From: Molothrus aeneus
Lineage: Eukaryota; Chordata; Aves; Passeriformes; Icteridae
DNA length: 64,000 nucleotides
Assembly: GCF_037042795.1 (NCBI RefSeq)
Contig: NC_089648.1
Coordinates: forward strand, 52,974,201-53,038,200
Direction of reading: 5' to 3'
Shown: positions 36,271-49,403 of the stretch, piece after piece
Numbering within the stretch: position 1 is the stretch's first letter
Layout: each line of letters opens with the position of its first letter
Position numbers and translations under genes: made by a program
Notes under the pieces: model-generated
What the model was told of the DNA's origin: nothing
Seen by the model: only the letters and a program-made list of their open reading frames with translations
Databases searched by the model: none

Positions 36271-39200
36271 TTCTATCACAGAAAAAGGAGATAATCATAA
36301 TCTGTTATAAATTTTGAGATCATGAATAAACTACACACTGACATGATTTTTTTATTTCTCATATTATTCAGGTTCTTTAAGATGCTTTTAGAATGTGTAT
36401 AAATTAGCTCCAACTGTAATAACTATAGATACTTTTTAGCTTTCATTGTGTTAATACTTAAAATTTCATTTCATTTACCATTAACGAAATGAACAATATT
36501 TGAACACCTTCACTCTCTTTCTTACATTTTCATTTCTTTTTGAAAAACAAACATGGATATTGATAATCAAAAGCCATTACAGGCAAGATGTATACCTCAT
36601 TTCTGGAATCACATTACACCACTATAAATTAATTCTGCATTTTGCCTAGAAAGAATAAGCAACATTAACCTGGTCCACACAATTGATTCAGTGCCACTCT
36701 AATGAAGTCATAGACATCCTTCTGCAGACTGTATCTATTCCTGTTCCTTCAGGTGGTTAATCCATAGCAGGTCAAGATCATGACTTGTCAAGAACATATG
36801 AAATGTCCTAACTGTGGAGTAAAGTTGTTCCTCTCTGAGTGTAGAGGTCCACATTTGAAAGGAAGCAGTGCTGTGCAATGGGATGAAGAGAGACTAGGGC
36901 ATAACAAATTTGTGGCTGTGAGGTCCCCCAGCTCTTACAACACTGGGCAGCAGGTGGGGAGGGAGACCTGTTGTTGTGTTGTTTTCCTCAGACAGTGCAG
37001 CAGTACCCACCTTGCAGTGGGGGAGGCAGGGACCTGGCTGGTAAAGTTTTTAAAGGATTAAATCAGTGCAGCACACCAGGCACGAGGCTGATTTGCACTG
37101 GCCATTGCACAGTGTATATGGGGCTGTACCAGTGGTGAACCCAATCCTTTCAGCTGAATTTCCTGTCTCTTCTCACTACAGATGCTCCAGTTTAACTAAA
37201 TCAACATTTATATTACTTCAGTGAGGTTTTCTTAATTTACATGGAGCCCAGTGTTCGCCACTTGGCACCACATGAGTTTGTTCCCATTTCATGAAGCCAG
37301 CACCTAAATAATCGGTAAGCCAGCATTGTAACTTCCCTGCTCTTTGGCAAGTGTTTAAAAGTCACACTACACAGATTTAAGGCTGGTGGATGGTAAAGAG
37401 ATTAAATTTTCAAGTGCCAACTCATCACTTCAGGTTGACACAATTCCCACTGTGTTGCTGAATTTACTTGAACCATTTATTATGGTGGGGCTAAGGGGAG
37501 TCTAAGAAAAATGGTTTCTTTACCAAGATAGCAAATAAGGATATATATGTCTTAAAGTGCAAACTCTTTATTCTGAAAAATTGGACATTGTGCTTTGTGT
37601 GATGTATTCCCTGTCTGAAAATTACATAACTATGAATGTAAACTATGCATATGTGTGTGTGTTTGTGGTTTTATTACAGGAAGCTCAGAGTGAGACCTTA
37701 GAGAGCTAGACACCCATGGAATCTACTAGGTGGAATTGATGTTTGTGATCTTTCCTATTGATGAGTTAATAAACCACAAGAGTGCCAGGAGCTCATTAAG
37801 GTGGCATTCTCAGACTGCATCCCATGAAGACAGTGAGAAAGACTTCTGTAAATGTGCTCCTTTCTTAAAGTAACAGCCCATGGAATGGGACCAGCCTTGT
37901 AAAAGCTCAAGTCACTATTTCTGGGGACCACTAGAAGGTTTCAAATTTTTCACACTAGAAGATTAAGGGATAAAAGCCCCAACAACCCAACCCTCCATCC
38001 CCTGCCTTCTCTTGCTAACAGGTTACTGCTGGGTCAGGAAGAGATGATTAAAATTATGGAGCTCCTCTGCTCCCCACTGGAAATACCTCTGCTTAGCCAG
38101 CGGATGTCACACAGGGCTTTGACTGAGGAAGGCTGCCAGTCAAGTTTGGGTTCATAACTTGCAGATACCAAAGACACGTGTGCTAACAGATACTCCAGCC
38201 CCTGCTATATTGTTTACAGTATTTGCAAACAATGAAATATAATGCAGGTATATCCTGATCCTTCATTAATCAGGAAAAACAACATTAGAGGAAGCACTGG
38301 GGGCCCAGTTCTGCTTTCCAACATGTACACACCTTAACCTCCATTAATTTCAGATGGAGTCACATGTGTATATCCTGAGGGGGTGATTGCAACCTACAAT
38401 CAGCTACAAGTGACTGAGAAAGGGAAAATAATGGGCCTGATACTGGTCATTTGGACAATGCGTATTTGATGTGTCAGAGTCGTTCCAACCTTCCAGTTAC
38501 CAGATGTCCGTAAAAATTCATAGCAGGCTATTAAATTTAGCAGATCCCATCTTAATTAGATTAGCTTCTGCTCAGCATGACAGCCGAGTATTTCACTGAT
38601 GGAGGATTTATAAAGATTTCTGGTGGGAATTCTTTATGGAAGATGTAGTCTTTTATCCAATGGGATTTACAAATGGAGGGGGGGGAGGGAGGAGAGAAAG
38701 CCCTGATAAGGACACACAAACATTGTCATGGCATGTTAAAACATAAATGGGAGCTTTTATTTTATGGATGTTCTCTTTTTATTTCTCTTTCTCAATACGG
38801 ACAGGCAGCATGAGCATTTTTTGTGTCCTTGCATTATCAGGCCCAGCTAACATAATGGCATACGGGTGGTGGAAAAGTACAAGCAAATTCTTGTTGTCAA
38901 ATTCCCTCCTAAAACTAGCACCAAAGGAGTACTCAATGTTCAGATGCCTGTCAGGTCATGAGTTATTTTTTCACCTACATGAAACAGAACTGTACAGTTT
39001 GTCTTGGGCTGGTTTTATGTGCTGCTCTCCAGCATCTATCCATCCATTGCCCTTCTTTCTTTAAGGTCACTGGGAAAAAAAAAGACAAAAAAAACCAAAA
39101 CCCAACAAACCCACTTCCTTATTAATTCTGCCTCTGTACCAGTTCCAATGATTTTCGGGTTTTCTCTGCACAGGTTTTTATGGAAGATATATACTGTTAA

Positions 39201-39885
39201 TGGTGACACTGGTGTCAGCAACAGAACGTGAGCAGCAGCAATGCCTGCGCTCTATTCCCAGAGTGTAGATAACTTCATAAAGAAAAAAGGTGGGTGGAGG
39301 GGAGGGGAGATCTGGATAATTTTTCTTGTCATTTGATTCACCACTGAAAAGGTCACTCCCTGTAAGAAGAGACAGTCTTCTCTCTGAGATGTCTGGGGGA
39401 GGAGCAGGAATGGCAGAGCCAAAATGGGGGGGACCCTTGCTACCATGCAGCTTTTGTGAGGTGGCAGAGCAGCCCTTCTGAGCACAAGGGCATGCAACGC
39501 CCAGAGTATGCATGCTGGCAGCTGATAAAAACAGAAAGGGTCCATCCCTTGCTCACGCTGCGGGCTGATAGCATTCACATCATACACCGTTTGTTACTAG
39601 GCAACTGATTAAATATACGTGCTGGTCCTTCAAGCAGTGCTTGCAATTAATTAACCAAACCATTTTCATTTTGACTGTCTTCCGTCCTCCCCTCCCCACC
39701 ACCAACCACCTTCCCAAATGCTGACATCTGACAAAAGTGAGAGGGATTTAATGCTCCTCTTGACCTGTGGCGTAATAAAACAGAAATGGGATATTTGCAT
39801 AGTGGATGTGGTCTACACCTCAGTAGTAGACACCTCTGAGCATCACTGGTGGGTCCAGACAGCAGTGGGCACAAGGAATAGACAT

Positions 39886-39905
39886 TTTGCTTTGCTTTGC
39901 TTTGC
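39886..39905. repeat. (TTTGC)4 short tandem repeat
   Basis: Four exact copies of TTTGC are read directly. Confidence 0.95.
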
Positions 39906-42900
39906 CAGGGTCAATGTAAATTGAATTGTGAAAACCACAGGGCAGAGCCCAAAAGAAGTTCTGCTGGAAAATCTATTTGAAATGCAGTTGTATTGAAGGA
40001 TGGAGGTTGGGTCTTCTTTCTAGGTTTTAAAATTGGGATTCCTTATCCCTAAAGTACTCATTCTCAAATTTAAAACCACTATGGAGCACATTTGCATGTG
40101 TACATATATAGACACAAGTATATATATTGTGATAAATATAAATATTTATACAGCTACTAATGTATGTGAGTGGTGTTAAAGTCCAGATGTCACCAACTCT
40201 AAATGCACACTTATCTGTCATAGCTGTTATGCTGGGACCCCAAAACCAGGCAGTCACTGCACCACTGAGCTCACAGTGCCTAAATTGCAATGACAGGGAA
40301 AGTGGAAGAAGGGATCTAGACATCAAAGGTTGTTCAAGGTCATACAGGGGGTCAGTAGAAGGGCTGGGAATAGAAAATAGCTTTTGTTTCTGAGATCATA
40401 TTTTCTAATAAAAAAGAAAAAAAATCAGTGAGTCATCTCACCCCAAATCCTTCCTCTAATTTTGTAATACAGTTGTCATATTAAACTTGTATGAAATAGA
40501 CTGGAATTACACATGGAAAATGGGTAACTACAAGGATCCTGGAAGATCTGACTGTTCGTATTACACTTGATCAAATGCAACTGTCAGCTGCTTTGGCAGA
40601 GATCACCTTTGATGATTAAAAGGAGAGGACTACATTACAAGAGGATTTGAGCACGAAACCACTTGCTGCAATCCACAATTAAACAGGAGACGCTATTGTT
40701 CTGTTTCTGACTGGGAACAGAGTTACAAATTTATTGGAGTTCACAGGCTTGCTGCAGAGCTTGTCTTTAACAAAATTGTAGTCCCATTCTGTATCAGAGC
40801 TTCCTACCCTGCTCAAAACCTCGAGTGCATTAAAGAAGCAATTTAGGGTTTATTTGAAGGGGGAAAAATAGAATGTCGAGTTGGGTTTCTTTCTTCCTTC
40901 CTCCCACTGGCTTTCTGCTGAGGAGGGAGGGATTTGAATCAGCAGATTCTCAATGGCACTGTCGCCTATCAGAGCTGGTATAGATTCAGTAGAAATGGGT
41001 AAGAAGCAAATAATGAAGCACAGACTAACTGACAATTTAAGGGGTTTTTTTAACACACTGGCCAGCAGCTGATTTGGTATGAACTATCTGTGGAGTCACG
41101 CTGCTTTGTGCTGCTTGTGCCTTTGAGTCAGAACTGGAACAGTACCTCTGAAAAAAGCACTCTTTGGGTTTTTGACTTTTTTGAATGAGTCAAGGCCATT
41201 TTCCACTCCTGATGGGACTCAGTTACCTTGGCTTGCTTTGCTTTGACTCTGGCCTATCATTTTTTTGGGCCTGTACTCCATTTTGAATAAAGAAGAGCTT
41301 GTGGCTTTTTCCAGCCTTTTATGAGCTGGGTAAATCTGCACAGTGGCAAAAGCAGACCCCCTACTGCCACCCTCTCCCACATGTGCTCACAGCCTATGGT
41401 GGTGACAACTGGCACAGGTTGTCCTTTATGAGATAGCAGATTAAGTCCCTCTTTGCCAAAAATGGCTGGTTGCTTTCAGCAGCCCCACTGAGTTATGCAC
41501 TCCTCTTTAACTTTCACTGTGGCTTTGCTGACCTTTGAATGAGAAAAACATTAGTAAAGAGCAATGTAATGCCCTCATAAAGAGTTATATGTTACTAGGT
41601 AATAATGGAAGCAAAACCCAACCTGGCCAAAAGATCTCTGCCTCTCAGCCTCCTCCCACTGCTTTCCTTAATGGTGCTGCTGCATTGTTCATCTACTTTG
41701 AGCTTGTCAATGGCTGGAAATCCCACCCAGGTGATGTGAAGATGGTTCACAGTGCCACTATGGGCCCTGCTCCTCAGCCCTGCTAATACACAGGGGTGGA
41801 GGGAGAAAGTCAGAGAACACCTGTATTGTTGCGGTGTTTCTGCATGCTTCTCCTTTCCTCTTGTCCTTATAATGATTTATATTTAATTGACTTGTAATTA
41901 TAACCACTTTTTTCTTTTTTCCCCTTCTAGCTCATCTTGGTTTTTCCATACCCATATATGGTTGGTCACTAGCCTCCAATTTTTTTCCACCACAATGAGC
42001 CAATAAATCCTGTGGGGCTGGACAGGAAACCCAGCTTGCCAAGGAGAGACAGGATGAATATCTCCTAGAGACAGCCAGAGGTTTGAGTGTGTATTGTCCA
42101 TACAGCATATTTCAAGGAGTGCCCAGGGCAAGCCTGGAAAAGTTTTATGTCTGCAACAGTATTCCTTTCTGGAAAAACAGATTTTTAAAAAAGCCCACTG
42201 TGTATTTTTTACTACTTTTATGTGTGTGGAATTCATGATATACAGAAGTTGGTTCATCTCAAAATTTCAGCTAAGACCTGTTTTTTATAGGCAGAAGATA
42301 ATTACATAGAAATGCCTCCTTTAGAAAATGTGCATTTGCTGTGTCCTCCGCTATATGTGTGCATATTCCTCAAGCTGGAAACGACTTCTGGGATCTTACT
42401 GCTCCAAACACCTTCATTAAAAACACTGAGCAAGTTTTATTAATACTTTCTTGGGCTTCCAAGCATGTCTAGGCTCATTCATGTTTATGCTTCACTGCAA
42501 ACACTGGTGAACTCTCTGATCACATGTTCCACCCAGCTGCTTGTTCCTTTAAAGGCAGCAGAGGTCCTGAGATACTGAGATATTGTAACAAAACTCAGAC
42601 GAACTCAGTAAAATAGTGGTAAATGGCACTCTAATGACACAGTGACTCTGCATGTTCTGTATGAAAATACATATTGTGGATCCCCTTTGAAGGAATCCTT
42701 TCAGTAAGACTCGTATGGTATTTGTAGTCCAGAAAATTCACTCCCGGTCTAGCAAAAATATTACCTTGCATTGAGAATATGATGATGTTCAGACACAACA
42801 CTATCTTACTCTGCACGCAATGACATTGCTTTGCATCTGGCCACAGTGCTGCAAAATCTCCATATTTGAGAAAGCACTGTTTTCAAATAAGAAGAGGTTA

Positions 42901-43196
42901 CCATTGTTGCTGCTAGTGTAAGTTCAAGGGAAACAGAAGCAGAAGCATTGGCACCCTATTATAGCTGACTACATTAATCACTATGTCATTCAAATGAAGC
43001 TACTTACTGACATGGGAACTGGTTTGCAAACATCAGGAAAATAACTGGATCTTTGGTCGTCAGTACATGGGCAAATAAAATTCCCAGATATACACAAGTC
43101 TGGGAGTACAGCATCACTTAATTGTACCCTCTTGTTTGCACACATATACAGCCACACTCCTAAAGGGTTTGCCATTGCAGTGTAGTGTTGAATTAT

Positions 43197-43301
43197 ACAG
43201 GCTAACTCTACAAGCTAGCTCTACAGGAATTAGCTTGGGGACCGGAATAAGCCTAACAGCAGTAGCAGGATACATTAGCTCGCATGGCTGAGTTAGCCTG
43301 T
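43197..43301. repeat. 12-bp perfect inverted repeat flanking about 81 bp
   Basis: ACAGGCTAACTC at 43197-43208 is the exact reverse complement of GAGTTAGCCTGT at 43290-43301. Weak complementarity seems to continue inward (AGCTAGCT against CGAGCT). The layout, short arms around a core of under 100 bases, is that of a small foldback or miniature inverted-repeat element. Target-site duplications are not evident and no family is recognised. Confidence 0.6.
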
Positions 43302-45260
43302 CTGGCAACCACTAAGATTAGAAGGCTTCTAGGATTAGATTGCTGGAGCTAAGTTATGAAAGCTGCCTTGGGTCTTTCAGTGGGTGAATTGTGACCCCCT
43401 CCTCCCCCAGCCCCTGTCCAGCAAAGAGCACTTTGCAAGACACAGGCTATACCTACTTGCATTCAAGATCTGGATTCTTAATGGAATGAACTGGCCCAGC
43501 TTCACTGTGGAAGTCAGTGGCATAGCTACACTGATTTACACTGACAGACTCCTGGCCGAGATGTTTCAGTCTGTCAGTTGTACTTACCACGCTCTGCCAA
43601 TCTGGAGGGGGCTAGTCATAGTCTTATTCCTTTTAATGATGATTCTGCTGCAGTTGTCTTTTTTTGCTTGTTGCAGTTAAGGCCAACAGGCACTATTATG
43701 GTCTTCTAGCTTGGTCTTGCAATGATTTTAGCTTTAAGGGATAATTTTGAATAGCACTGCAGAAGCAGAGGCAGCTTCCTTACACAGCCAGACGTCAAGG
43801 CTCAATCCCTCAGTCTGCTTCCCCCATGTTTCAACCTGCAGAGTGTTATGCTAATTTTGCTTGCAGCTTCAAGTCAGCTGAATTTCCGGCTGGCTTCAAC
43901 TTAAGCTGTTTTTATTTCAAATAAGGTAAATTACCCGCTTCAGCCCAGGGCTCAGTTTCCAAGCTTCCGTTCTGCCGGTTTTCAGGCTTCACTTCCAGCA
44001 GCTCTGCATAATCCCTGCAGAAGGCATGTCCTCCACTCCTCCTGTGCCAGGGACACGCTGCTTTGCTTGGCTGCTCCCTGAGCTGGAATCCTCCTCTTCC
44101 TCCTCCCTCTTCTCTCAGGACTTTTGCTCTGAAATCAACAGAAGTTATTTTTAACCTTTATTTAAGAGACTTCTGCTAAGAGCAGCTTGCCAGTCCCTAG
44201 ACCCTCTCCCCTGTTTGTCTCCAGACTTTGCAGAAGCTCCCACTGCAGAAATGGAAAGTGTGCTTGACAGTCATCCCCATTACTGGCTACAAAAGTGCAG
44301 TACACCTGTTGGGGCTGAGAGCTGCCTTAGCAGGCCCATAGTAGCTAGCTTGCCTTTCCTGAGGCTTAGAGGGTCTGTAAAAAATTCAGTAGTAACAAGA
44401 CTGTGAATGGTGTGAAGGTAATCCTAATCTGATGCTGTAGCAGAAAGTAAAACCAGGAGCATCTGTGGAGGCAAACTTTGGTGGTTTGCCATGGAACTCA
44501 ACAGTATATCCAGTCAGATTCCTCTAGCCATAGGGACCATCATGCACTTCCTAACTCATCAGAGGACTGCCATCACTGCAATTGTGCCTAAAAAGCCTGA
44601 GACAGTTTCTCTCTAAGGGGATTACGTTCAAATTAACAATCCAGGTAGGTGAAGGAAAACAAAGTACAGAGAGGGGGTGGTTTACTTGTGGCCACATAGC
44701 AGATAAAGGCCGAGATATCAGTCTCCCTCACTATGCCGATCCCATTAAGTATCATAGCCCTATGGAGCAGGTTAGTGCATGCTCCTGCTTCAAAACTTCA
44801 GGAAACCAAATATAAACCTAGAAGAAAACTGCATGAGGCATCATATTGTAGCATAAAGGAATAACATTTCTTTTCTTGCTTTGTGGAGAGCTGACATTTT
44901 ATGTGCTGTGTGTTGGCATTTCCTGTGATATTGCCACAGGCACAGGACTCAGATGGATTGTTCAGGAGCACATTAAATACTGCTTCATAGATATAACTTT
45001 GCACAGGAATCTGTTTTATGCATGTGGGATGGATAGGCAAACCATCATCTGAGACAGATTGTTAGAATCCAAAAAATATTATTGAGGTGCTCTGCAGAAA
45101 TCTCCCCTCAATAAAGGTAATCCAACCCCCATTTCTCTATGATTTACTCAAAGTATCCTTTTTGGTGCTATTTTATTCTCATTTTACAAGACTTACATTT
45201 GTCTTGGTTCACCCTTTATATGTGCAGACAGTTCATTTAGGAACATATGATAATTGCTAT

Positions 45261-45770
45261 TGTGGTGGATTGATCCTGTCCAGAAGCCAAGCTCCCACAC
45301 AGCTGCTTACTCACCCTTGCCCCCACAGCAGGATAGGGGACAGAAGAGGAAAAATAAAAGTGAGAAGACTTCTTTAATTGGTGAAGGAAGAAGAAAAGCA
45401 AAACCACAAGCAGAACAAGCAGTCTCCAACCACTGAACACTTGGGAAGCCAAAAAGTTCCTTGTTCTTTCTCCATCCCTGTTTTTATTGCTGGGCATTCC
45501 ACTATATGGCATGCAGCATCCCTTTAGCCAGTTCAGGTCAGCTGTCATGACTGTGTCCCCTCCCAGTTGCTTGCTCACCTCTTACCTGTTTGCTCCAGGA
45601 AGTAGGGACAGAGTGGAAAAAAGAGAAATCTTTGATACTGTGCAGGCACTGTCCAGCAATAGATTAAACATTAGTGTGCTATGAACACTGTTTTAGACAC
45701 AAACACAAAGCACAGCACCATCAGGACTGCTATGAAGAAAGTTAACTCCATCCCAGCCAGAATAAGCACA
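45261..45770 (-). mobile_element. solo LTR of an avian endogenous retrovirus, about 510 bp
   Basis: On the minus strand the element starts with TGTGCTTATTCTGGCTGGG at 45770 and ends in CCACCACA at 45261, giving the TG...CA termini of an LTR. Its internal order matches an LTR family that I recall as common in birds: the GGGATGGAGTTAACTTTCTTC start region, a GGGGACACAG/GACAGCTGACC block, a TATA-like AATAAAAA at 45481-45488 (minus strand), an ATTAAA polyadenylation-type signal in CCAATTAAAG near 45371-45383, and a GTGAGTAAGCAGCTGTGTGG block near the end. No internal viral genes adjoin it, so it is a solo LTR left by recombination. The flanks (gctat / ggtac) show no target-site duplication, which suggests age or slightly wrong ends. 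I infer an ERVL-like group; the class is uncertain. Open frames inside it are by-products. Confidence 0.82.
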
Positions 45771-46865
45771 GGTACCATTTTAGAGATATCCTGCTTCAGA
45801 GAAGGCTGCTACTGTCTCTGAATCAATAGAAAGAGGGGATTTTACAGGAAACATAGGATTCATAGGCACTTCCATAGAATGGTCCCTTGGATATGGATTT
45901 GTCTCTCTCTCCTTTCACTACTAATGGCAAGCTTTTCATTTCAATGCCAAGCTTTTACATAACTGGGGTGAATTGAGATGATCCTTATTCTTCAGTGATC
46001 AGCCATGAGAATTTCTCCTGCTCTCTCTCCATCAGTTGTTACGCTATACCTGTGTGGTTGTTATCTGTCCCATAACAGGTTTCACGTAGCTTATAATTTT
46101 ACCTTTAAATACAGTAACTAAAAGCAGTTTTAAATATCCCTTTCTCATATTTCTCCTCAGAACTGGATCCCAGAGGTTAAAAATATACATTTTCTTTTAG
46201 TAGTGTGTATTTTTACTCAGTAAGTCTTGTGGATGCTTCTTGGCCCTGGATCCTACCTTCTCAAATGTAGAGTGCAGCTTCTTTGTCTAATGTTAAAAGT
46301 GACCAAAAACTTGAGACTGAGCAAAAGCTCTAAACTGTGATAACTGTCACCTCCAAATAAATATTGATTTTTAAGTGTCAATTCTTAATAAAGATAGCTT
46401 TCAAAGCCCAATAAACCAAATTACCGTGCAAGAAAATATATTTCATAACTCTAGTTTAAATATGTGCCAAAGCTTCTATAGTGTAACATGGAAAGACAGA
46501 GACTCTTGCATGAGGAGTAGAGGCAGAAGAAACCCAGACTTGTCAGATGTTTTGGCAGCTCCTTTTGTTTTTTCTACTTTGAGCAGGGTGGGCTGAACCT
46601 GAATGTGATGGCCAAGGCAAAAACAGGTCATGCTATCTGCTAATATGAAATCACAGGATTGTAGTATTTTCTTTATTTGTTTTTTAAAAACCCCTTTTTA
46701 ATAAGTTTTTCAAAAAGACTGATGCTTTCTCAACCACCACTGCATGGTCAGGAGTCTGTTTCCTTGAGCTGACTGTACAGGTGACTGATTTATTTGGGGA
46801 TGTTTAAAAGAAATTCAAAACCTACCCACACATATAAGTAGTTTGTAGTGTTCTCTACAAAGCGT
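45771..46865. other. non-coding DNA, no gene recognised
   Basis: About 1.1 kb between the LTR and the CR1/L3 remnant, AT-rich, with no recognised exon. A 73-codon frame at 46375-46596 has no known domain. Confidence 0.5.
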
Positions 46866-47290
46866 TCTTGTCCTGTGTGTGCTTAATTTCATTCACTACC
46901 TCAGTTCTCTTAATTTTTTCATCCTCTGCAATTTCTCCTGACACAAACTTTGTCACCTTTGCTCTTCACCATGGCCTTCAAATCATTAATAAATATCCCA
47001 GGCACATGTCATATTTTTAATCTTGGGGGCACCCTACGTGGAAGTCCTTCCCATGCTGAGATAGACCATTTGTTCCTCCTCTTTGTTTCCATTCCCTGAG
47101 CTGTGGGCTTCTTTCTTCCCCCATCCATGCAGGACTTTACCTCTCACCTTGTGGTTACTGAGTTTCCTTTATAGCCTCTTCTCAGGAACTTTATCAAAAG
47201 CCTTTTGAAGGTCTAAATAAAAAACAGACAGTGGTTGTCCTTTATCCACTGTTTTGTTAACTCTTTTAAAGGTCCTGAAGAGGTTTGAGG
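46866..47290 (-). mobile_element. ancient CR1/L3-type LINE, reverse-transcriptase remnant
   Basis: On the minus strand, 47184-47222 still translates as YLDLQKAFDKVP, the signature of the first catalytic block of CR1-group reverse transcriptases (its first Asp is the catalytic one). About 190 bases on, 46980-46993 reads F-I-N-D-L, the block before the FADD motif. The FADD region itself has decayed to a sequence around 'aaagtttgtgtcaggag'. Spacing is shorter than expected, so deletions have occurred. The antisense word 'ttatcaaaagccttttgaag' on the plus strand is characteristic of this repeat. No intact protein is possible. Confidence 0.72.
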
Positions 47291-49377
47291 TTTCTTCTGA
47301 GGCAGAGGTCATTCTAGTTTGTCCCTACCGTATCACCCTCATCTACTGCTCCTGCTTTATAAGAATGTCTAAGGACTCCCCTGCACCAGAAGTGTTGCTT
47401 AAGAACAGAAAGCAGAGGGAGATACTTGTCTGTGGAGACTTTTCCTTACAGCCTTCTAGCTGGTTGGTTTATGCAGCCTTTAAGCCCTGAGGTAAGGAAA
47501 CAGGAAAACAGATTAATAGACATAGCAATCTCCCCCAAGATACTTCTAGATAAACACAGCCTTGGGCATTTAGAAAGTCAGATTTATTACACCTTAAAAG
47601 AGGTTCCTGAAAACCACGGCTGTTTTATTTTAAAGTATGCAGCCAAAGGCGTGCACTTCTTTAATCTCTGCCACTCTTTCCTGATAGACAACCAAAAGCA
47701 CAGGTCCCAGGGTTTAGAAACAGTTGTGTATAAACTGGAAACAATCTCAGCAAGCCTTTAGAACAATGAAGATCTCTTTGGGGGCACTGAAGTGGATTTG
47801 AACTAAAGCCAAAACACATTTCCAGTGCACAAGCTGTACAGAAACAGACACAAATGCACAATTGATATTGGTAGGGTAATATAATTGCCAACATTTTCCT
47901 GGAAAAAATGAGAATGCAGACAGTGATGTTTGAAGGTAGGTGGCTTTTTATGCTCAAAAGAGCACTGAAGAGCAAACCCAGGCCTCAGTGTTTGGCTGGC
48001 GCTGGAAGTCTGGGATCCCAGCTGTGACCCTTGTTGCCTGAAAAGTGGCCCTACCAGTGTACTTACTTCTCATCCCTGGTTGAACTTATCCCAAGTATCT
48101 GCAATGTACTATTGGTAGGTAGGTTGCATATGCCCATCTCAGCTGCATATGTTACTTTTTGATACTTGTGAAAAGAAGGATTAAACTCAGGTCTCATTGA
48201 TGCCATGCTGGTCTGGATTTTTAAAAAATATTACAATATCTTCAAGAGTGATCTCAGTTCTGAAAGGAACTGCTGGTCCCTCTGGAGATGCTGAGGGCTG
48301 CTAGAAAACTATAAACCCAGCACTGTTCATAGTCATAACTGCTAAAATGAGTACCATAGTTCTGGGACTAGAGCATGCTGGGCTGGGCGTTGTACTATTC
48401 CCTTGTTTTCAAAATGGTTCCTGCTTCAGATACATCCACCTGCACATGTAAAGGGCACCCACACATGCAGAAGAAATCTGCTGATAATGTTTGTTAGGGA
48501 TTTGGGTTAGCACTTAATATTTTGTCTTCCCTTCCACTGCATCTTCAGAAGCCTCCCTGGATACTCCTTGTCCCCAGCATTTGGATTTGTCTTTTTCTGC
48601 ACTGCCTGAAGCACAGTTTGCTCACACTTAGGTGATTTACTAAAGGCTGCATAACTGCTTGGAAATATGCAAGGCTGTTTTTGGCAGTGCTGGTGTAGAT
48701 ATTTCAGTGCCCTGCCTCAGATTGATAGTGTTGTGCAGGGAGGAGAAGGCAGCTCTGGAAAACATTTGAGTTCAAAAGGAAGAAGAATCTCTTTAATCAT
48801 TCAGGCTCTCAGGAAACTCAAGACTCAGTGGGACAGTTTCCTCACAGTTGGGACTGTCCCAGAAAATCAGTGGCATTTGAAAGCAAGATCACAGCCAAGG
48901 AAAGTGCTGCAGTGATGGAGAGGGCCCTAGCCAATGTGAGTGAAATGGCTACTGCCTCTGCTGCAGCCAACAACTGGCAGGGAGACTTGGGGTTCACTAT
49001 TGCAGAGAGAACAGCATATTTAGCAACGTCACCCTTTCTTTTTGAAATATCTGCGAGGGTTTGGATAATATAATCAGCTTTTAAAATGAGAATGGTGTAA
49101 GGAACTATCTGAAGTCTCCTCAGATTATATTCATGGCTTCATCCAGCAATTTCTCATTTTCTTTCTTCTCTTTCTTCACCTCTCTAAATATATATATCCT
49201 GACTTCTCCTATGAGATTAATTCAAACAGAGCAACTGCTGGATTAGACCTTAATCCCTTTTCCATCCATTTAAATCATCCTGAACGGTGAGGGATTGGGG
49301 TGTGCTCCAGCACTGGCATAAGATTAATTTTATTCTGGCATCTTGTTGTTTTGCAACTGTTTTCTGGTTTTCTGTCC
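47291..49377. other. non-coding DNA, no gene recognised
   Basis: About 2 kb of unremarkable sequence; a 111-codon plus frame at 47426-47761 and a 104-codon minus frame at 47661-47975 have no domain signature and no paired splice sites. Confidence 0.5.
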
Positions 49378-49403
49378 TTTTTTTTTTTTTTTTTTTTTTT
49401 TTT
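49378..49403. repeat. 26-base uninterrupted T tract
   Basis: Twenty-six T in a row are read directly. On the minus strand this is an A26 run, which could be the tail of a minus-strand retrocopy extending rightward, but the sequence to the right is not recognised as a processed gene. Confidence 0.95.

Larger units (their letters stand above)
34260..45260. other. non-coding DNA, no gene recognised
   Basis: Eleven kilobases without a recognised exon or interspersed repeat apart from the simple repeats and inverted repeat listed. A 108-codon frame at 35984-36310 follows an acceptor-like 'ttgttttcag' but shows no domain, and its end is low-complexity. A 119-codon minus frame at 41898-42257 also shows none. 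Homeodomain-type words cluster near 38550-38600. A perfect 14-bp AT palindrome lies at 40137-40150. Confidence 0.5.

Noticed and set aside
35984..36310. Candidate exon after 'ttgttttcag'
   Set aside because: No domain, no donor, and the end of the frame runs through the CCCT and T-run repeats.
36780..37061. Frame with a Cys-Pro-x-Cys start hinting at a zinc ribbon
   Set aside because: Only one CxxC pair is present without a second pair at zinc-ribbon spacing, and there are no splice or promoter signals.
40137..40150. Perfect 14-bp palindrome TATAAATATTTATA
   Set aside because: It consists only of A and T in an AT dinucleotide-rich tract, where such palindromes are expected.
42381..42440. 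Possible CR1 fragment around 'acttctgggatcttactgctccaaacacc'
   Set aside because: Only about 30 bases loosely resemble CR1 and no neighbouring CR1 words follow.
45237..45684. 113-codon minus frame and two plus frames
   Set aside because: All fall inside the solo LTR, which does not code for protein.
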